Assembly (NCBI RefSeq): GCF_014650755.1
Contig: NZ_BMVO01000004.1
Coordinates: 186,001-250,000 of the forward strand
Length of the DNA: 64,000 nt
DNA from: Streptomyces chryseus
GTDB taxonomy: Bacteria; Actinomycetota; Actinomycetes; Streptomycetales; Streptomycetaceae
Reading direction: 5' to 3'
The notes below the pieces were generated by a model, which worked only from the letters and a program-made list of their open reading frames with translations, searched no databases and was not told the DNA's origin. The translations under genes and the position numbers were made by a program. Below, in pieces: positions 51,086-59,854 of the stretch; position 1 is the first letter of the stretch; the number at the start of each line of letters is the position of its first letter.

Positions 51086-51991
51086 TCAGAGGCCCCTGGG
51101 CTCCTCCCGCCCCCGGCGGCGCAGCCACGCCCGAAGCCCCCGGGAGGTTTCCGGCGCAGGGGCGCAGGCAGGGGCGGTGGCGGGGAGTGGCCGGCGCGTC
51201 TCCGGGCGCGGTGCGGGGCGGTGCTCGCGTGCCTCGTCCAGGCACAGCGCGAGACTCACCCGCTGCCAGAGGATCTCGTCCGGGTCGTCGGCCAGCACCA
51301 GCCGGTCCATGGCCTCGCGCGCGGCGGGCGATTCGCCGTGACGCTCCACAAGTCCCGGCCGGAGCTTGGTGAGGTACGCGCGCTCGTACGGGTCGTCGAC
51401 GACCTCCGCGAGCTGGACGGGGTCGAGCACGGAACTCATGATCGCCGCCTGCTCCCACGGGTCCTCCGTCTGCCGCGTCAGCAGACTCAGGCGCCGGCTC
51501 CGCCAGTTGCGGGCCCGGCGGTCCTCCCGCGCGTCGAGCACGGCGCGCATCTTCTGCGGAGACCTGCCGGTGAGCAGCGCGGGGTGACCGTCCGCGAACT
51601 CCGTCAGTTCTTCGGCGAGATACAGCCAGACGACGGCCCGGTAGCGATTCAGGTAGAACTTGACGGGGGTGATGTACCCGGCGCGGGCCAGCTTGCCGAA
51701 CCGTACGGGGCTGATGCCCATCAGCTGCGAGCCCTCGGTGGTGCCCACGGTCCGGACACGCTCACGCAGCGTCTCCAGACGCGGGTCGGCCGCCCGGAGC
51801 CGGTCGACTTCCTCGCGAGCGACCCTGCGGTGGCCGCCGTCACTGTCCACCGACGTACGGATGTGTCCCAGCAGGACGGCGAGGTCGAACTCGCTGCGCT
51901 TCAGGCCCAGTTCCTGGATGGCGCGGGACGCGGCGAGCGGCTTTCCCGTCGGCGCGGCTTCGGCGGTGCGGTGTGCTGCCTGTACGGCCAT
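51086..51991 (-). CDS. DUF6397-like protein
   Basis: Protein of 301 residues of a family seen in Streptomyces and, as I recall, called DUF6397. KPLAASRAIQELGLKRSEFDLAVLLGHIRTSVDSDGGHRRVAREEVDRLRA is a winged-helix-like region, and QLMGISPVRFGKLARAGYITPVKFYLNRYRAVVWLYLAEELTEFA a second helix-turn-helix-like unit, so it is probably a DNA-binding protein. The tail is Pro/Arg-rich. ATG at 51991 has GGGGAGA upstream. Same strand as the tap operon, about 130 bp before it. Confidence 0.75.
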   Translation of the reverse strand: MAVQAAHRTAEAAPTGKPLAASRAIQELGLKRSEFDLAVLLGHIRTSVDSDGGHRRVAREEVDRLRAADPRLETLRERVRTVGTTEGSQLMGISPVRFGKLARAGYITPVKFYLNRYRAVVWLYLAEELTEFADGHPALLTGRSPQKMRAVLDAREDRRARNWRSRRLSLLTRQTEDPWEQAAIMSSVLDPVQLAEVVDDPYERAYLTKLRPGLVERHGESPAAREAMDRLVLADDPDEILWQRVSLALCLDEAREHRPAPRPETRRPLPATAPACAPAPETSRGLRAWLRRRGREEPRGL

Positions 51992-52099
51992 GATCGTCTC
52001 CCCGTGAGATCCGAATACTCTCGGTGACGACCGTAGCCTGGATGGCGCGTCGCCCGCCCGGCCTGTGGAAAACTCCACGGCCGGGCGAGAACGCACAGG

Positions 52100-52513
52100 T
52101 CAGAACTCGTGCGTCGAGCCGAGCCCCGGCTGCCTCGCGGCCACGCCGAGGTGTTCACCGACGCGGTTCACCAGCAGGGTCATCTCGTACGCGATCTGCC
52201 CGATGTCGGCTTCGGCGGCGCTCAGTACGCACAGACAGCTGCCGTCGCCGGCCGCCGTGACGAACAGAACCCCCTCGTCGAACTCGACCATCGTCTGGCG
52301 GACCTTGCCGGCCCGGAAGTGCCGGCCCGACCCTTTGGCGAGGCTGTGCAGGCCCGACGACACGGCGGCCAGGTGCTCGGCGTCCTCCCGTGCCAGACCC
52401 GTGCTGGCCCCGGTCACGAGGCCGTCGTTGGACAGCACCAGCGCGTGCCGCACGCGTTCGACACGACTGGTCAGGTCGTCAAGAAGCCAGTCGAGTCCTT
52501 TGTCCAAAGCCAT
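52100..52513 (-). CDS. Roadblock/LC7 domain protein, extra copy
   Basis: Protein of 137 residues with one roadblock/LC7 domain (LDWLLDDLTSRVERVRHALVLSNDGLVTGAS…AEHLAAVSSGLHSLAKGSGRHFRAGKVRQTMVEFDEGVLFV). It is strongly similar to CvnB at 53845 across the whole domain, including DDLxxRVxxVRHAxVLSNDGL and GDGSCLxVLSxAxADIGxIAYEM. Roadblock proteins regulate small GTPases as dimers, so it may form a heterodimer with CvnB or serve CvnD. It lies 133 bp after cvnD, likely a duplicate that became a fifth conservon member. Confidence 0.87.
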   Translation of the reverse strand: MALDKGLDWLLDDLTSRVERVRHALVLSNDGLVTGASTGLAREDAEHLAAVSSGLHSLAKGSGRHFRAGKVRQTMVEFDEGVLFVTAAGDGSCLCVLSAAEADIGQIAYEMTLLVNRVGEHLGVAARQPGLGSTHEF

Positions 52514-52646
52514 GTTTGGGCCTCCCCGTTCATTTGTTCCCCGTTGCCCTGGTCGTCGACCAGCCTTCCCCACTGTCGTCGTCGCGGCAAGCACGTGTTT
52601 CCACTGGTGCTCCTGGGCGCGGTGGGGCACTGGGTGTACGGGCGCC

Positions 52647-53252
52647 TCAGCCGACCGTGTCGAGCAGCCGGGCGGTGTGCATCCTTCCGGCGTACTCGAC
52701 GAGACGCACGAGAACCTCCTTGCCCGAATCGCGGTCCCTCGCGTCGCACAGGACCACCGGTGTCCCCCGGTCGAGGTCGAGAGCGCGGGAGACGTCGTGC
52801 GCCCCGTAGGCCCGCGACCCGGCGAAGCAGTTGACCGCGACGACGAAGGGGATGTGGCGGTGCTCGAAGTAGTCCACGGCCGGGAAGCAGTCCTCGAGGC
52901 GGCGGGTGTCCGCCAGGACGACGGCTCCCAGGGCTCCCTGGGACAGTTCGTCCCACAGGAACCAGAACCGGTCCTGCCCCGGCGTCCCGAAGAGGTACAG
53001 CGAGAGCCCGGACCGGATGGTGATGCGTCCGAAGTCCATGGCGACGGTCGTGGTGGTCTTCCGGTCGACGCCTCCGGTGTCGTCGACCGTGCGGCCGGCC
53101 TGGCTGAGCTGCTCCTCGGTGCGCAGCGGCCGGATCTCGCTGACGGCGCCGACGAGGGTGGTCTTGCCGACCCCGAAGCCACCGGCGACCAGGATTTTCA
53201 ACGCGAGGGCGGATGTCTGACCGGCCTTGTCGTCGGAGTATTCGGAGCCCAT
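52647..53252 (-). CDS. cvnD: Conservon small GTPase CvnD
   Basis: GTP-binding protein of 201 residues, last of the four standard conservon members. P-loop VAGGFGVGKTTLVGAVSE near residue 23, switch II-like YLFGTPGQDRFWFLW, and VAVNCF in place of the guanine-specificity NKxD. These are the usual features of the CvnD group, which forms a membrane-linked complex with CvnA, CvnB and CvnC resembling eukaryotic G-protein signalling. ATG at 53252 has AGAGAAGTG upstream. The gap to cvnC is about 150 bp. Confidence 0.92.
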   Translation of the reverse strand: MGSEYSDDKAGQTSALALKILVAGGFGVGKTTLVGAVSEIRPLRTEEQLSQAGRTVDDTGGVDRKTTTTVAMDFGRITIRSGLSLYLFGTPGQDRFWFLWDELSQGALGAVVLADTRRLEDCFPAVDYFEHRHIPFVVAVNCFAGSRAYGAHDVSRALDLDRGTPVVLCDARDRDSGKEVLVRLVEYAGRMHTARLLDTVG

Positions 53253-53399
53253 CGATCACTTCTCTCAGGAGAACGGTCGGCATCGGTGCGTCCCCGTCGC
53301 GCGTCGCGCCGAGCAGGCGTGCCGCGGCGGGGGTTCGGCGGCGTGGTGGGGACGGGGTGGGGTGGGTGCGGTGGGACAGGGCGGTGGCGTGAGCCGGTG

Positions 53400-53813
53400 T
53401 CAGAGGGCACGCAGGCCCTCGATCACCTCCTTCAGGATCCGTTCGTCCGGCAGCTGCGCGGGCGGTACCGGCCGGCTGACCTTGACGTAGCCGGATTCGA
53501 GGAGGTCGCCGAGGAGTACGCGGACCACGCCGACGGGCAGGTCGGCGCCCGCCGACAGTTCGGCGACGGACTGCGTCTCCAGGCGGCACAACGCCACCAG
53601 GGCACGGTGTTCGGGTCCGAGCAGCGATTCCTCGGCGCTGCCCGGCGCGTCCTCGGCGAGGTCGACGAGCGCGATGAAGTCGAAACGCGCGCCGCCGGGG
53701 CCCGGTTCGGTCCTGCCGCCGGTCATCGCGTACGGGCGTACCAGGGGGCCCGCCTCGGCGTCGTACCAGTGGCTTCCCTGGAGGGTGGGGTCGGTGGCTC
53801 TGTCCTCGGTCAT
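53400..53813 (-). CDS. cvnC: Conservon protein CvnC (DUF742)
   Basis: Protein of 137 residues of the DUF742 family. SHWYDAEAGPLVRPYAMTGGRT is the conserved opening and LGPEHRALVALCRLETQSVAELSAGADLPVGVVRVLLGDLLESGYVKVSRP is a winged helix-turn-helix, so it may bind DNA or serve as a protein adaptor. It lies 31 bp after cvnB. In conservons it works with the sensor, the roadblock and the GTPase to couple a membrane signal to development or antibiotic synthesis. Confidence 0.92.
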   Translation of the reverse strand: MTEDRATDPTLQGSHWYDAEAGPLVRPYAMTGGRTEPGPGGARFDFIALVDLAEDAPGSAEESLLGPEHRALVALCRLETQSVAELSAGADLPVGVVRVLLGDLLESGYVKVSRPVPPAQLPDERILKEVIEGLRAL

Positions 53814-53844
53814 GTGCGGTGCCGCCTTCTGTGCGGTCGTACGG

Positions 53845-54285
53845 TCAGCCCGCGGCCGGCGGCTGGGCGGTGAAGCGCGGTGGCGTGTACAGGTGCTCGC
53901 CGACTCGCTTGACCAGCCGGGCCATCTCGTAGGCGATGAGACCGATGTCGGCCGTGGCGGAGCTCAGCACGGCGAGGCACGAGCCGTCACCGGCTGCCGC
54001 GACGAACAGCAGGCCGTCGTCCATCTCCACCAGCGTCTGGCGTACGTCACCGACGCGGAAGTGACGCCCCGCCCCCTTGGCGAGGCTGTTGAAGCCGGAC
54101 GCCACAGCCGCCAGGTGTTCGGCGTCCTCGCGGTTCAGCGCGCTCGACGCGCCGACGGCCAGGCCGTCGTTGGACAGCACGACCGCGTGCCGTACCTCGC
54201 TCACCCTGGTCACCAGATCGTCAAGCAGCCAGTCGAGTTCACCGGAACCCTGGGCGGTTCGGGTCGTCCTCTCGTGCTCGATCAT
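53845..54285 (-). CDS. cvnB: Conservon roadblock protein CvnB
   Basis: Protein of 146 residues with one roadblock/LC7 domain (ELDWLLDDLVTRVSEVRHAVVLSNDGLAVGASS…ADIGLIAYEMARLVKRVGEHL). It probably binds CvnD and influences GTP hydrolysis. Its ATG overlaps the stop of cvnA (54282-54285, ATGA), so sensor and roadblock are translated together. A close paralogue is at 52100. The first 12 residues (MIEHERTTRTAQ) are family-variable. Confidence 0.92.
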   Translation of the reverse strand: MIEHERTTRTAQGSGELDWLLDDLVTRVSEVRHAVVLSNDGLAVGASSALNREDAEHLAAVASGFNSLAKGAGRHFRVGDVRQTLVEMDDGLLFVAAAGDGSCLAVLSSATADIGLIAYEMARLVKRVGEHLYTPPRFTAQPPAAG

Positions 54286-56810
54286 TTCTGATCTCCTTCT
54301 CTGCCGCGGGTCCATCCGCTGCGGTATGCCGTCATTCGGTCCCTCACCTGTTCCGGTGTGCGTTCCTTGGCGGCGTCGTCGGAGGAGGGGTCCGAGGACG
54401 GCGGTCCGGGCGGCGGGGGCGCTTCGCGCAGTTGGGGGACGAGGCTGGCCTGCCGGACCCTTCTCGGGAGCCCGCTTTCGTCGTTCCCGGGAACGTCCGG
54501 TCGCGGGGTGCGGTGGTGCGGGCGCAGCGCGGTGACTCCGGCCGGCTGCCGTGGCGGGGGCTCGGGCGACGGCTGCACGGCGAGTACGGGGCGGGCGGCC
54601 TGTGCGGTGGAGACGCCCGCGTTCGTACGGGCAGGGCGGGGCTCCGGGGCGAGGGCGGGCCCGAACCGGGGCTCGCCCTCGGCGTTCCCTGGAACGCCGT
54701 CCCGCCGCTGCGCGCGAACGGCGGCCGGCTGCGCGCCTTCTCCCTCGGTGACGAGGCTCTGGAGCAGCGCGATCGGCAGGAGGACGACCGCCGTCGTCCC
54801 GCCGAATGGCGAGGTGCGCAGGTGGACCTTGATGCCGTGCCGGGCGGCGAGTCTGCTGACGACGAAGAGGCCGAGCCGGTCGCTGTCGAAGAGGTCGAGC
54901 GCTTCGGACTGTTCGATCCTCCGGTTCGCCCGGGACAGCGATTCCTTTCCCATGCCGAGTCCGCGGTCCTCGATCTCCAGGGCGTAACCGTTGCCCACGG
55001 GTTCGCCGGTGACGCGCACCTTGGTGTGCGGCGGGGAGAACTGGGCCGCGTTCTCGACGAGTTCCGCCAGGAGGTGGGTCAGGTCGGCGACGGCGGTGCC
55101 CGCGACGGCTGCCTCGGGCAGCGGGCGTACCTCCACGCGCGCGTAGTCCTCGATCTCGGACACCGCGGCGCGTACGACGTTGGTGAGCGGTACGGGCATG
55201 CGCCAGGCGCGGCCGGGAGCCGCACCGGACAGGATGATCAGACTCTCGGCGTGCCTGCGCATGCGGGTCGTGAGGTGGTCGAGGCGGAAGAGGTCGCCGA
55301 GTTCGCCCGGGTCGTCCGCGCGGCGTTCCATGCTGTCGAGCAGGTTGAGCTGGCGGTGGACGAGGACCTGGCTGCGCCGGGCGAGGTTGACGAAGATGCC
55401 CGATACACCGCTGGCGAGTTCGGCGCGTTCCACGGCGGCGCCGACGGCCGCGCGGTGCACAGTGGCGAGGGCTTCGCCGACCTGACCGATCTCGTCGTCG
55501 GCGGGCGGTCCCTGGGGGGCTTCCGCCTGGATGTCGATCTCTTCGCCGGCGCGGAGCCTGTCCATGGCGTGCGGCAGTTTGCGCCGGGCGATCTCCAGGG
55601 CGCTGTTGCGCAGGCTGACGAGCTCGACGACGAGCCGGCGGCCGATGCGCACGGAGATGACGAGCGAGGCCGCGACAGCCGCTAGCCCGAGGAGTACGGC
55701 CGCTCCGGACGGGGTGAGGGCGCGGGCGAGTGGGCCGACGCGCCCGGCCGCGTTGCGTTCGGCCCGCGCCCCGATGTCGCGCACGGAGCGCTGGACCGCG
55801 CTGTGGGCGGCTTCCCAGGTCGCCGCGGGGACGGCCTGTGCGGCCTTGCGACCGGGCGGCGCCGCGCTGATCTTGTCCTCGGCTGCGAGCACGTCGGCGT
55901 ACGCGCTCTCGCCGGTGAGTGCGCGCCAGGCCGCGCGCTCCGTGGGCGGCAGGTCGGCGACGGCGGACTCGGTGAGGTGTCTGCGGGTCTCGGCCGCTCC
56001 CGCGAACCGGCGCTGGCGCCGCGCGTCGAAGGTGCGGGTGAGCTGCGCGGAGGAGAGCAGAGCGTCCTCACGCGCGAGCATCTCGCCTGCCCGTGCGAAC
56101 TCGAGCCGTACGCGTGCGTCGGCGCCGAACCGGGCCTCCTGGACACCGGTGAGCGCGCCGCTGACGCCGAACGCGTCCTGGATGGTCCGCGTGTACTGCT
56201 CGTACGTCTCGTCCCAGTCGGCGCCCCGGTCGAGGACGCGGGTGCGCAGTGTGCGCAGCCGTTCCGTGCCGGAGACGAAGGTGGTGAGTCGGGCCGCGAC
56301 CTCGCCGGGGAGGTCCGCGCCGTCGGCGACGGTGTGTTCGTCGTCGAGGCGCAGGACGTCCACCGCGCTGTCGGTGCGTTTCGCCTGCTGTTCCAGATCC
56401 TCCGCGCGGTCGTCGTCCGGCGACGCGAGGTAGCGCACGGCGGCGCGGCGCTCGGCCTGGAGTTCGGCCACGGTGGCGGTGACCGGTGTGCGCACCTCTT
56501 CGTCGACGCGTACCAGCCGCTGTTGCACGGCGACGTCCTGGGCCGTCGTCACGGTGGCGAAGGCCCAGAGAGCGAGCAGGGAGACGACGGGCACCATGAG
56601 CAGGGAGACGATCTTCGCCCGTACCGTTCTCGGGCGCAGTCGCCACCGTTCCCGGGAAGCCGCCGGGGGACGCGCCCGTGTACGGGTGCCGCCGCCGGCA
56701 GCTGCGGTGTTCTCGTCGGCGGGGGGACCCGCGTGCGCCCGCCGTCCACGCGCGGGGGGCGCGGATCGGGATGGTGTCTCGGCGCCCGGGGTCCTGCGGG
56801 GTCTGCGCAT
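54282..56810 (-). CDS. cvnA: Conservon sensor histidine-kinase-like protein CvnA
   Basis: Membrane sensor of 842 residues. A basic, disordered N-terminus of about 60 residues precedes helix 1 (IVSLLMVPVVSLLALWAF), a large extracellular nitrate/nitrite-sensor-like helical domain (about 90-360), helix 2 (AAVLLGLAAVAASLVISV), a HAMP region and a dimerisation helix (LRLDHLTTRMRRHAESLIILSG). The ATPase domain follows with LLAELVENAAQFSPPHTKV (N box), IEDRGLGM and GLFVVSRLAARHGI. The C-terminal 150 residues are Pro/Arg-rich. Heads the conservon; signal unknown. Confidence 0.93.
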   Translation of the reverse strand: MRRPRRTPGAETPSRSAPPARGRRAHAGPPADENTAAAGGGTRTRARPPAASRERWRLRPRTVRAKIVSLLMVPVVSLLALWAFATVTTAQDVAVQQRLVRVDEEVRTPVTATVAELQAERRAAVRYLASPDDDRAEDLEQQAKRTDSAVDVLRLDDEHTVADGADLPGEVAARLTTFVSGTERLRTLRTRVLDRGADWDETYEQYTRTIQDAFGVSGALTGVQEARFGADARVRLEFARAGEMLAREDALLSSAQLTRTFDARRQRRFAGAAETRRHLTESAVADLPPTERAAWRALTGESAYADVLAAEDKISAAPPGRKAAQAVPAATWEAAHSAVQRSVRDIGARAERNAAGRVGPLARALTPSGAAVLLGLAAVAASLVISVRIGRRLVVELVSLRNSALEIARRKLPHAMDRLRAGEEIDIQAEAPQGPPADDEIGQVGEALATVHRAAVGAAVERAELASGVSGIFVNLARRSQVLVHRQLNLLDSMERRADDPGELGDLFRLDHLTTRMRRHAESLIILSGAAPGRAWRMPVPLTNVVRAAVSEIEDYARVEVRPLPEAAVAGTAVADLTHLLAELVENAAQFSPPHTKVRVTGEPVGNGYALEIEDRGLGMGKESLSRANRRIEQSEALDLFDSDRLGLFVVSRLAARHGIKVHLRTSPFGGTTAVVLLPIALLQSLVTEGEGAQPAAVRAQRRDGVPGNAEGEPRFGPALAPEPRPARTNAGVSTAQAARPVLAVQPSPEPPPRQPAGVTALRPHHRTPRPDVPGNDESGLPRRVRQASLVPQLREAPPPPGPPSSDPSSDDAAKERTPEQVRDRMTAYRSGWTRGREGDQK

Positions 56811-56876
56811 GGCCTCCTCGTTCCGGATACGGGGTCGTGCTGCGTAAGGGACGGTGCTGCGAGCGCCGGCGCCGTT

Positions 56877-57650
56877 CTAGGGAACGGCCTCTTCGGTCGA
56901 CCGCTCCGCGGAGGCGTAGGCGGCGCGTTCGCGTGCTGTGGGCGACAGTGCGACGAAGGCGGCGGTGAGGAAGAGGTACGACCCGAGCCCCACGGCCAGG
57001 GGGAAGACGAACTGCATGGCCGTGGCCCCGGGAAGGTCCCTGGCGGAGGGGCTGACCTGGACGCTGACCGCGGCCATGCCCGTGTAGTGCATGCTGCTGA
57101 CGGCCGCTCCCATGACCAGCGAGGCGACGGCGACCGCGACCGGCGACTGGATGTTCAGGGCGGCCCACAGGGCGGCGGTCGCGGCGACGACCGCGATGGC
57201 GACGGAGAGGCCGACGACCAGCGGGTCGTAGGAGACGGCGCCGTTGAGGCGCAGCGCGGCCATGCCGAGGTAGTGCATGCTCGCCACGCCGAGGCCGGTG
57301 GTGAGACCGCCCAGGAGCAGCGCCCTGCCCCGGTCGCGGCCGTAGCCGACGGCGAACACGCCGACGCCGACGACGAGCATGGCGACGATCAGGCTGAGGA
57401 CGGTCAGGGGAACGTTGTAGTGGATCTCGGTGCCGGTGACGCCGAAGCCGAGCATGGCGACGAAGTGCATCGTCCAGATGCCGGTGCCGAGGGCGGACGC
57501 GGCGGTGATCAGCCAGTTGCGCCGGGAGCGTCCGCTCGCTCCCAGCGCGCGGACGGTGCACCGCAGGGCAAGAGCGGCGCCGATGACGGCCATCGCGTAC
57601 GACAGCACGGGTGTCAGCCAGCCGAAGGTGGCGTGGTCCAGGTGTCCCAT
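56877..57650 (-). CDS. MHYT-domain membrane sensor
   Basis: Integral membrane protein of 257 residues with seven hydrophobic helices. It has the repeated MHYT motif three times: WTMHFVAMLGF, SMHYLGMAAL and SMHYTGMAAV. The Met and His of these motifs have been proposed to bind copper and sense O2, CO or NO. Unlike many MHYT proteins it has no GGDEF, EAL or kinase output domain; the C-terminal tail is about 20 residues, so it must act through a partner or as a transporter. It lies 66 bp upstream of cvnA on the same strand, so a link with the conservon is possible. Confidence 0.9.
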   Translation of the reverse strand: MGHLDHATFGWLTPVLSYAMAVIGAALALRCTVRALGASGRSRRNWLITAASALGTGIWTMHFVAMLGFGVTGTEIHYNVPLTVLSLIVAMLVVGVGVFAVGYGRDRGRALLLGGLTTGLGVASMHYLGMAALRLNGAVSYDPLVVGLSVAIAVVAATAALWAALNIQSPVAVAVASLVMGAAVSSMHYTGMAAVSVQVSPSARDLPGATAMQFVFPLAVGLGSYLFLTAAFVALSPTARERAAYASAERSTEEAVP

Positions 57651-57817
57651 GGCCCAGAGACGCTAGCCCCGCGAGGGGCGCATGGTGGGAGCGCATTTCG
57701 AAAGCTGCCCGAATATGACAGAGATACGTTCCCGAACGATCGGCCTGCGGTCGAACATGCGCGCCGCATCTGCGGTGCAGCGGCCGGAGCGCGCAGACTT
57801 CGAGGCAGGATGTGCGT

Positions 57818-58432
57818 ATGGCCAATGACTGCACGCACGACGACCACACCCACGTACAGGAGTTCTTCACGGCCCGCGCCGCGGACTGGGACTCCCGTTT
57901 CCCGGACGACGGACCGGCGTACGCCGCCGCAGTGGCCGGCCTGGGGCTGCGGGCGGGCGACGCCGTGCTGGACGCGGGCTGCGGCACCGGCCGCGCGCTG
58001 CCTTTCCTGCGCGACGCCGTCGGTCCCGGGGGCTCGGTGCTGGGCGCCGATCTGACGCCCGCGATGCTCGAGGCGGCCGTCGGCGCGGGCCGCCATCGCG
58101 CCGCTCAGTTGCTGGTCGCCGACGTCGCCCGGCTGCCGGTCCGGACGGGCGCGCTGGACGCCGTCTTCGGGGCCGGTCTGATCTCGCATCTCGCCCGGCC
58201 CTCGGAAGATCTGCGCGAGCTGGCCAGAACGGTACGGCCCGGCGGCCTCCTGGCGCTGTTCCACCCCGTGGGACGTGCGGCCCTCGCGGCCCGTCAGGGG
58301 CGTCAGATCACACCGGACGACCTGAGGGCCGAGCCCAACCTCCGCCCGCTGCTCGCGGGTTCGGGGTGGCTCATGACGTCGTACACCGACGAGGACGACC
58401 GGTTCCTGGTGCTGGCCGTGCGCAAGGACTGA
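57818..58432 (+). CDS. SAM-dependent methyltransferase
   Basis: Class I methyltransferase of 204 residues. VLDAGCGTGRALPFL near residue 49 is motif I, SVLGADLTPAMLEAA motif II, LLVADVARLPVRTGALDAVFG motif III/IV and TVRPGGLLALFHP motif VI. The N-terminal MANDCTHDDHTHVQEFFTARAADWDSRFPD resembles UbiE/malonyl-type small methyltransferases; Cys and His there could bind a metal. Substrate unknown. ATG at 57818 was chosen with GAGGCAGG upstream; a GTG at 57812 is also in frame. Confidence 0.9.
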   Translation: MANDCTHDDHTHVQEFFTARAADWDSRFPDDGPAYAAAVAGLGLRAGDAVLDAGCGTGRALPFLRDAVGPGGSVLGADLTPAMLEAAVGAGRHRAAQLLVADVARLPVRTGALDAVFGAGLISHLARPSEDLRELARTVRPGGLLALFHPVGRAALAARQGRQITPDDLRAEPNLRPLLAGSGWLMTSYTDEDDRFLVLAVRKD

Positions 58433-58462
58433 ACCGGGAACCGTGCCGTCCGCGCCCGGCGG

Positions 58463-59365
58463 TCACTCGGCGGCGGCCGCCGGGCGCGCGATGTGCGGGA
58501 CCGGGCAGCCCCCGGCGCCGGGAGCCGGGAACGTCCCCAGGTCCGCGACGGTGTAGCCGTCGGGGTACCCCTTGATCTCGGGGTTCTGCCGGGCGTAGTG
58601 CGGCTTGGTACGCGGCGGGAGCAGCCGCACAGCGCGGGCACGCAGCCGCAGGGCGCCCCTGACCACCGCGCGGACGGCGGGCGCCGGAGGGTCGTAACGG
58701 AAGGCCTCCAGGAGCGTGTCGTCGAGGAGTGCGAGGGCGGCGCGGCGCACCAGCGGCGCGAGCGGGCGCGGATACCAGGACGCCATGAGCGCGAGCGTCG
58801 CGTCCGAGACCTCGCGTGCCCCCTCGTCCCAGCCGAAGTGCTCCGCCTCGTAGGTGTCGAGGCAGCGCTCGAACTCCTCGAAGGACCGCGGGATGTCCTT
58901 GATACCCAAGTGCCGGCCGAGCGCGCCGTAGTAGGCGGCAGAGGCCCGCAGTTCGTGGTCGCTGAGGCGTCGCCAGCCGTAGAAGTCGAGCCAGCGCTTC
59001 GGCATGACGACGAACGTGCACAGCACGTAGCGCATGTCGTCGTCGCTGATGTCGTAGCCGCGGTGCATCTGGTTGACGCGCCGGAGGGCGGTGCGGCCTT
59101 CCTCGGTGTCGAATCCGTGCTCCACGACGGTGTCGAGGAGCAGCGCGGTGTCGTCGTAGCGCTTCTGGGAACGGTCGGTCAGCTCGGCCGTCCGGGCGAG
59201 GAGGCGACCGATGGAGGGGACCGCGTACGTGCGGTACAGCGCCAGCTCCAGTGCGCGCGAGTGGTCCCAGGGGAACTCGTGTGTCCAGGTGAGCCGGTAG
59301 ATCGTCAGGAAGTCCTTGTCCGGGTCGAGACGCTGGATCTCCTTGAGCCGGTCGTAGCGCTTCAA
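58463..59365 (-). CDS. Oxygenase MpaB family (DUF2236) protein
   Basis: Protein of about 300 residues of the MpaB/DUF2236 heme oxygenase-like family (latex-clearing-protein relatives). DPDKDFLTIYRLTWTHEFPWDHSRALELALYRTYAVPSIGRLL, FDTEEGRTALRRVNQMHRGYDISDDDMRYVLCTFVV and WRRLSDHELRASAAYYGALGRHLGI match. Histidines in NQMHRGYD and TFVVMPKRW-adjacent positions are candidate heme ligands. The TTG at 59365 was chosen because GGACGGAG is well placed; longer starts exist up to 59479 but cover the divergent promoter. Substrate unknown. Confidence 0.82.
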   Translation of the reverse strand: MKRYDRLKEIQRLDPDKDFLTIYRLTWTHEFPWDHSRALELALYRTYAVPSIGRLLARTAELTDRSQKRYDDTALLLDTVVEHGFDTEEGRTALRRVNQMHRGYDISDDDMRYVLCTFVVMPKRWLDFYGWRRLSDHELRASAAYYGALGRHLGIKDIPRSFEEFERCLDTYEAEHFGWDEGAREVSDATLALMASWYPRPLAPLVRRAALALLDDTLLEAFRYDPPAPAVRAVVRGALRLRARAVRLLPPRTKPHYARQNPEIKGYPDGYTVADLGTFPAPGAGGCPVPHIARPAAAAE

Positions 59366-59430
59366 CGCTCCGTCCCCCTTCTGTCGCCCGGTGTCCAACT
59401 CTACGTTGGGAGAGCACACATGGGAGTTCC

Positions 59431-59772
59431 GTGAACGCATCACGCAGAGGGAAGGCGGTCCACGTGTTCGACGGCGCATGGGACAGACTCCGCAAGCTCT
59501 TCGGACCGCGTACGGGCGGTACGGCCGGCGCGCCGCGGGCGCGCCGGGAGACGCGTCAGCACAACATCTTCGAGGCCGCCGCGGTGTACGTGGCGGCGTG
59601 CGCGGAGGACGACGAGCGCCGTATCGAGGAAGCGGCCGGCTGGGTGTCGCCGGAAGCCCTCTCCTTCGGTGTCAACGAACTGGCCTGCCGGGCGGTGATC
59701 GCGCTCGCGCGGGAGCGCGGCGAGTCGCCGCAGAGCGTGGCACGTACCCTCCTCGGCCTCCCCGCCGCCTGA
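59431..59772 (+). CDS. Hypothetical protein
   Basis: Protein of up to 113 residues, family not recognised. A basic N-terminus (DRLRKLFGPRTGGTAGAPRARRETRQ) is followed by a helical domain: NIFEAAAVYVAACAEDDERRIEEAAGWVSPEALSFGVNELACRAVIALARERGESPQSVARTLLGL. Two cysteines lie in the helices. The domain looks like a soluble four-helix bundle. Start is uncertain: GTG at 59431 (GGGAG upstream) or GTG at 59464 (AGGGAAGG upstream). The gene at 59855 follows on the same strand after 82 bp. Confidence 0.68.
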   Translation: MNASRRGKAVHVFDGAWDRLRKLFGPRTGGTAGAPRARRETRQHNIFEAAAVYVAACAEDDERRIEEAAGWVSPEALSFGVNELACRAVIALARERGESPQSVARTLLGLPAA

Positions 59773-59854
59773 TCCGCTCGTTACCTCGTGGACCTCGACG
59801 ACGGGGTTACTCACTGGTTAGGGTGCGCCGACGACCGATCCGAAGGAGGGTGCC

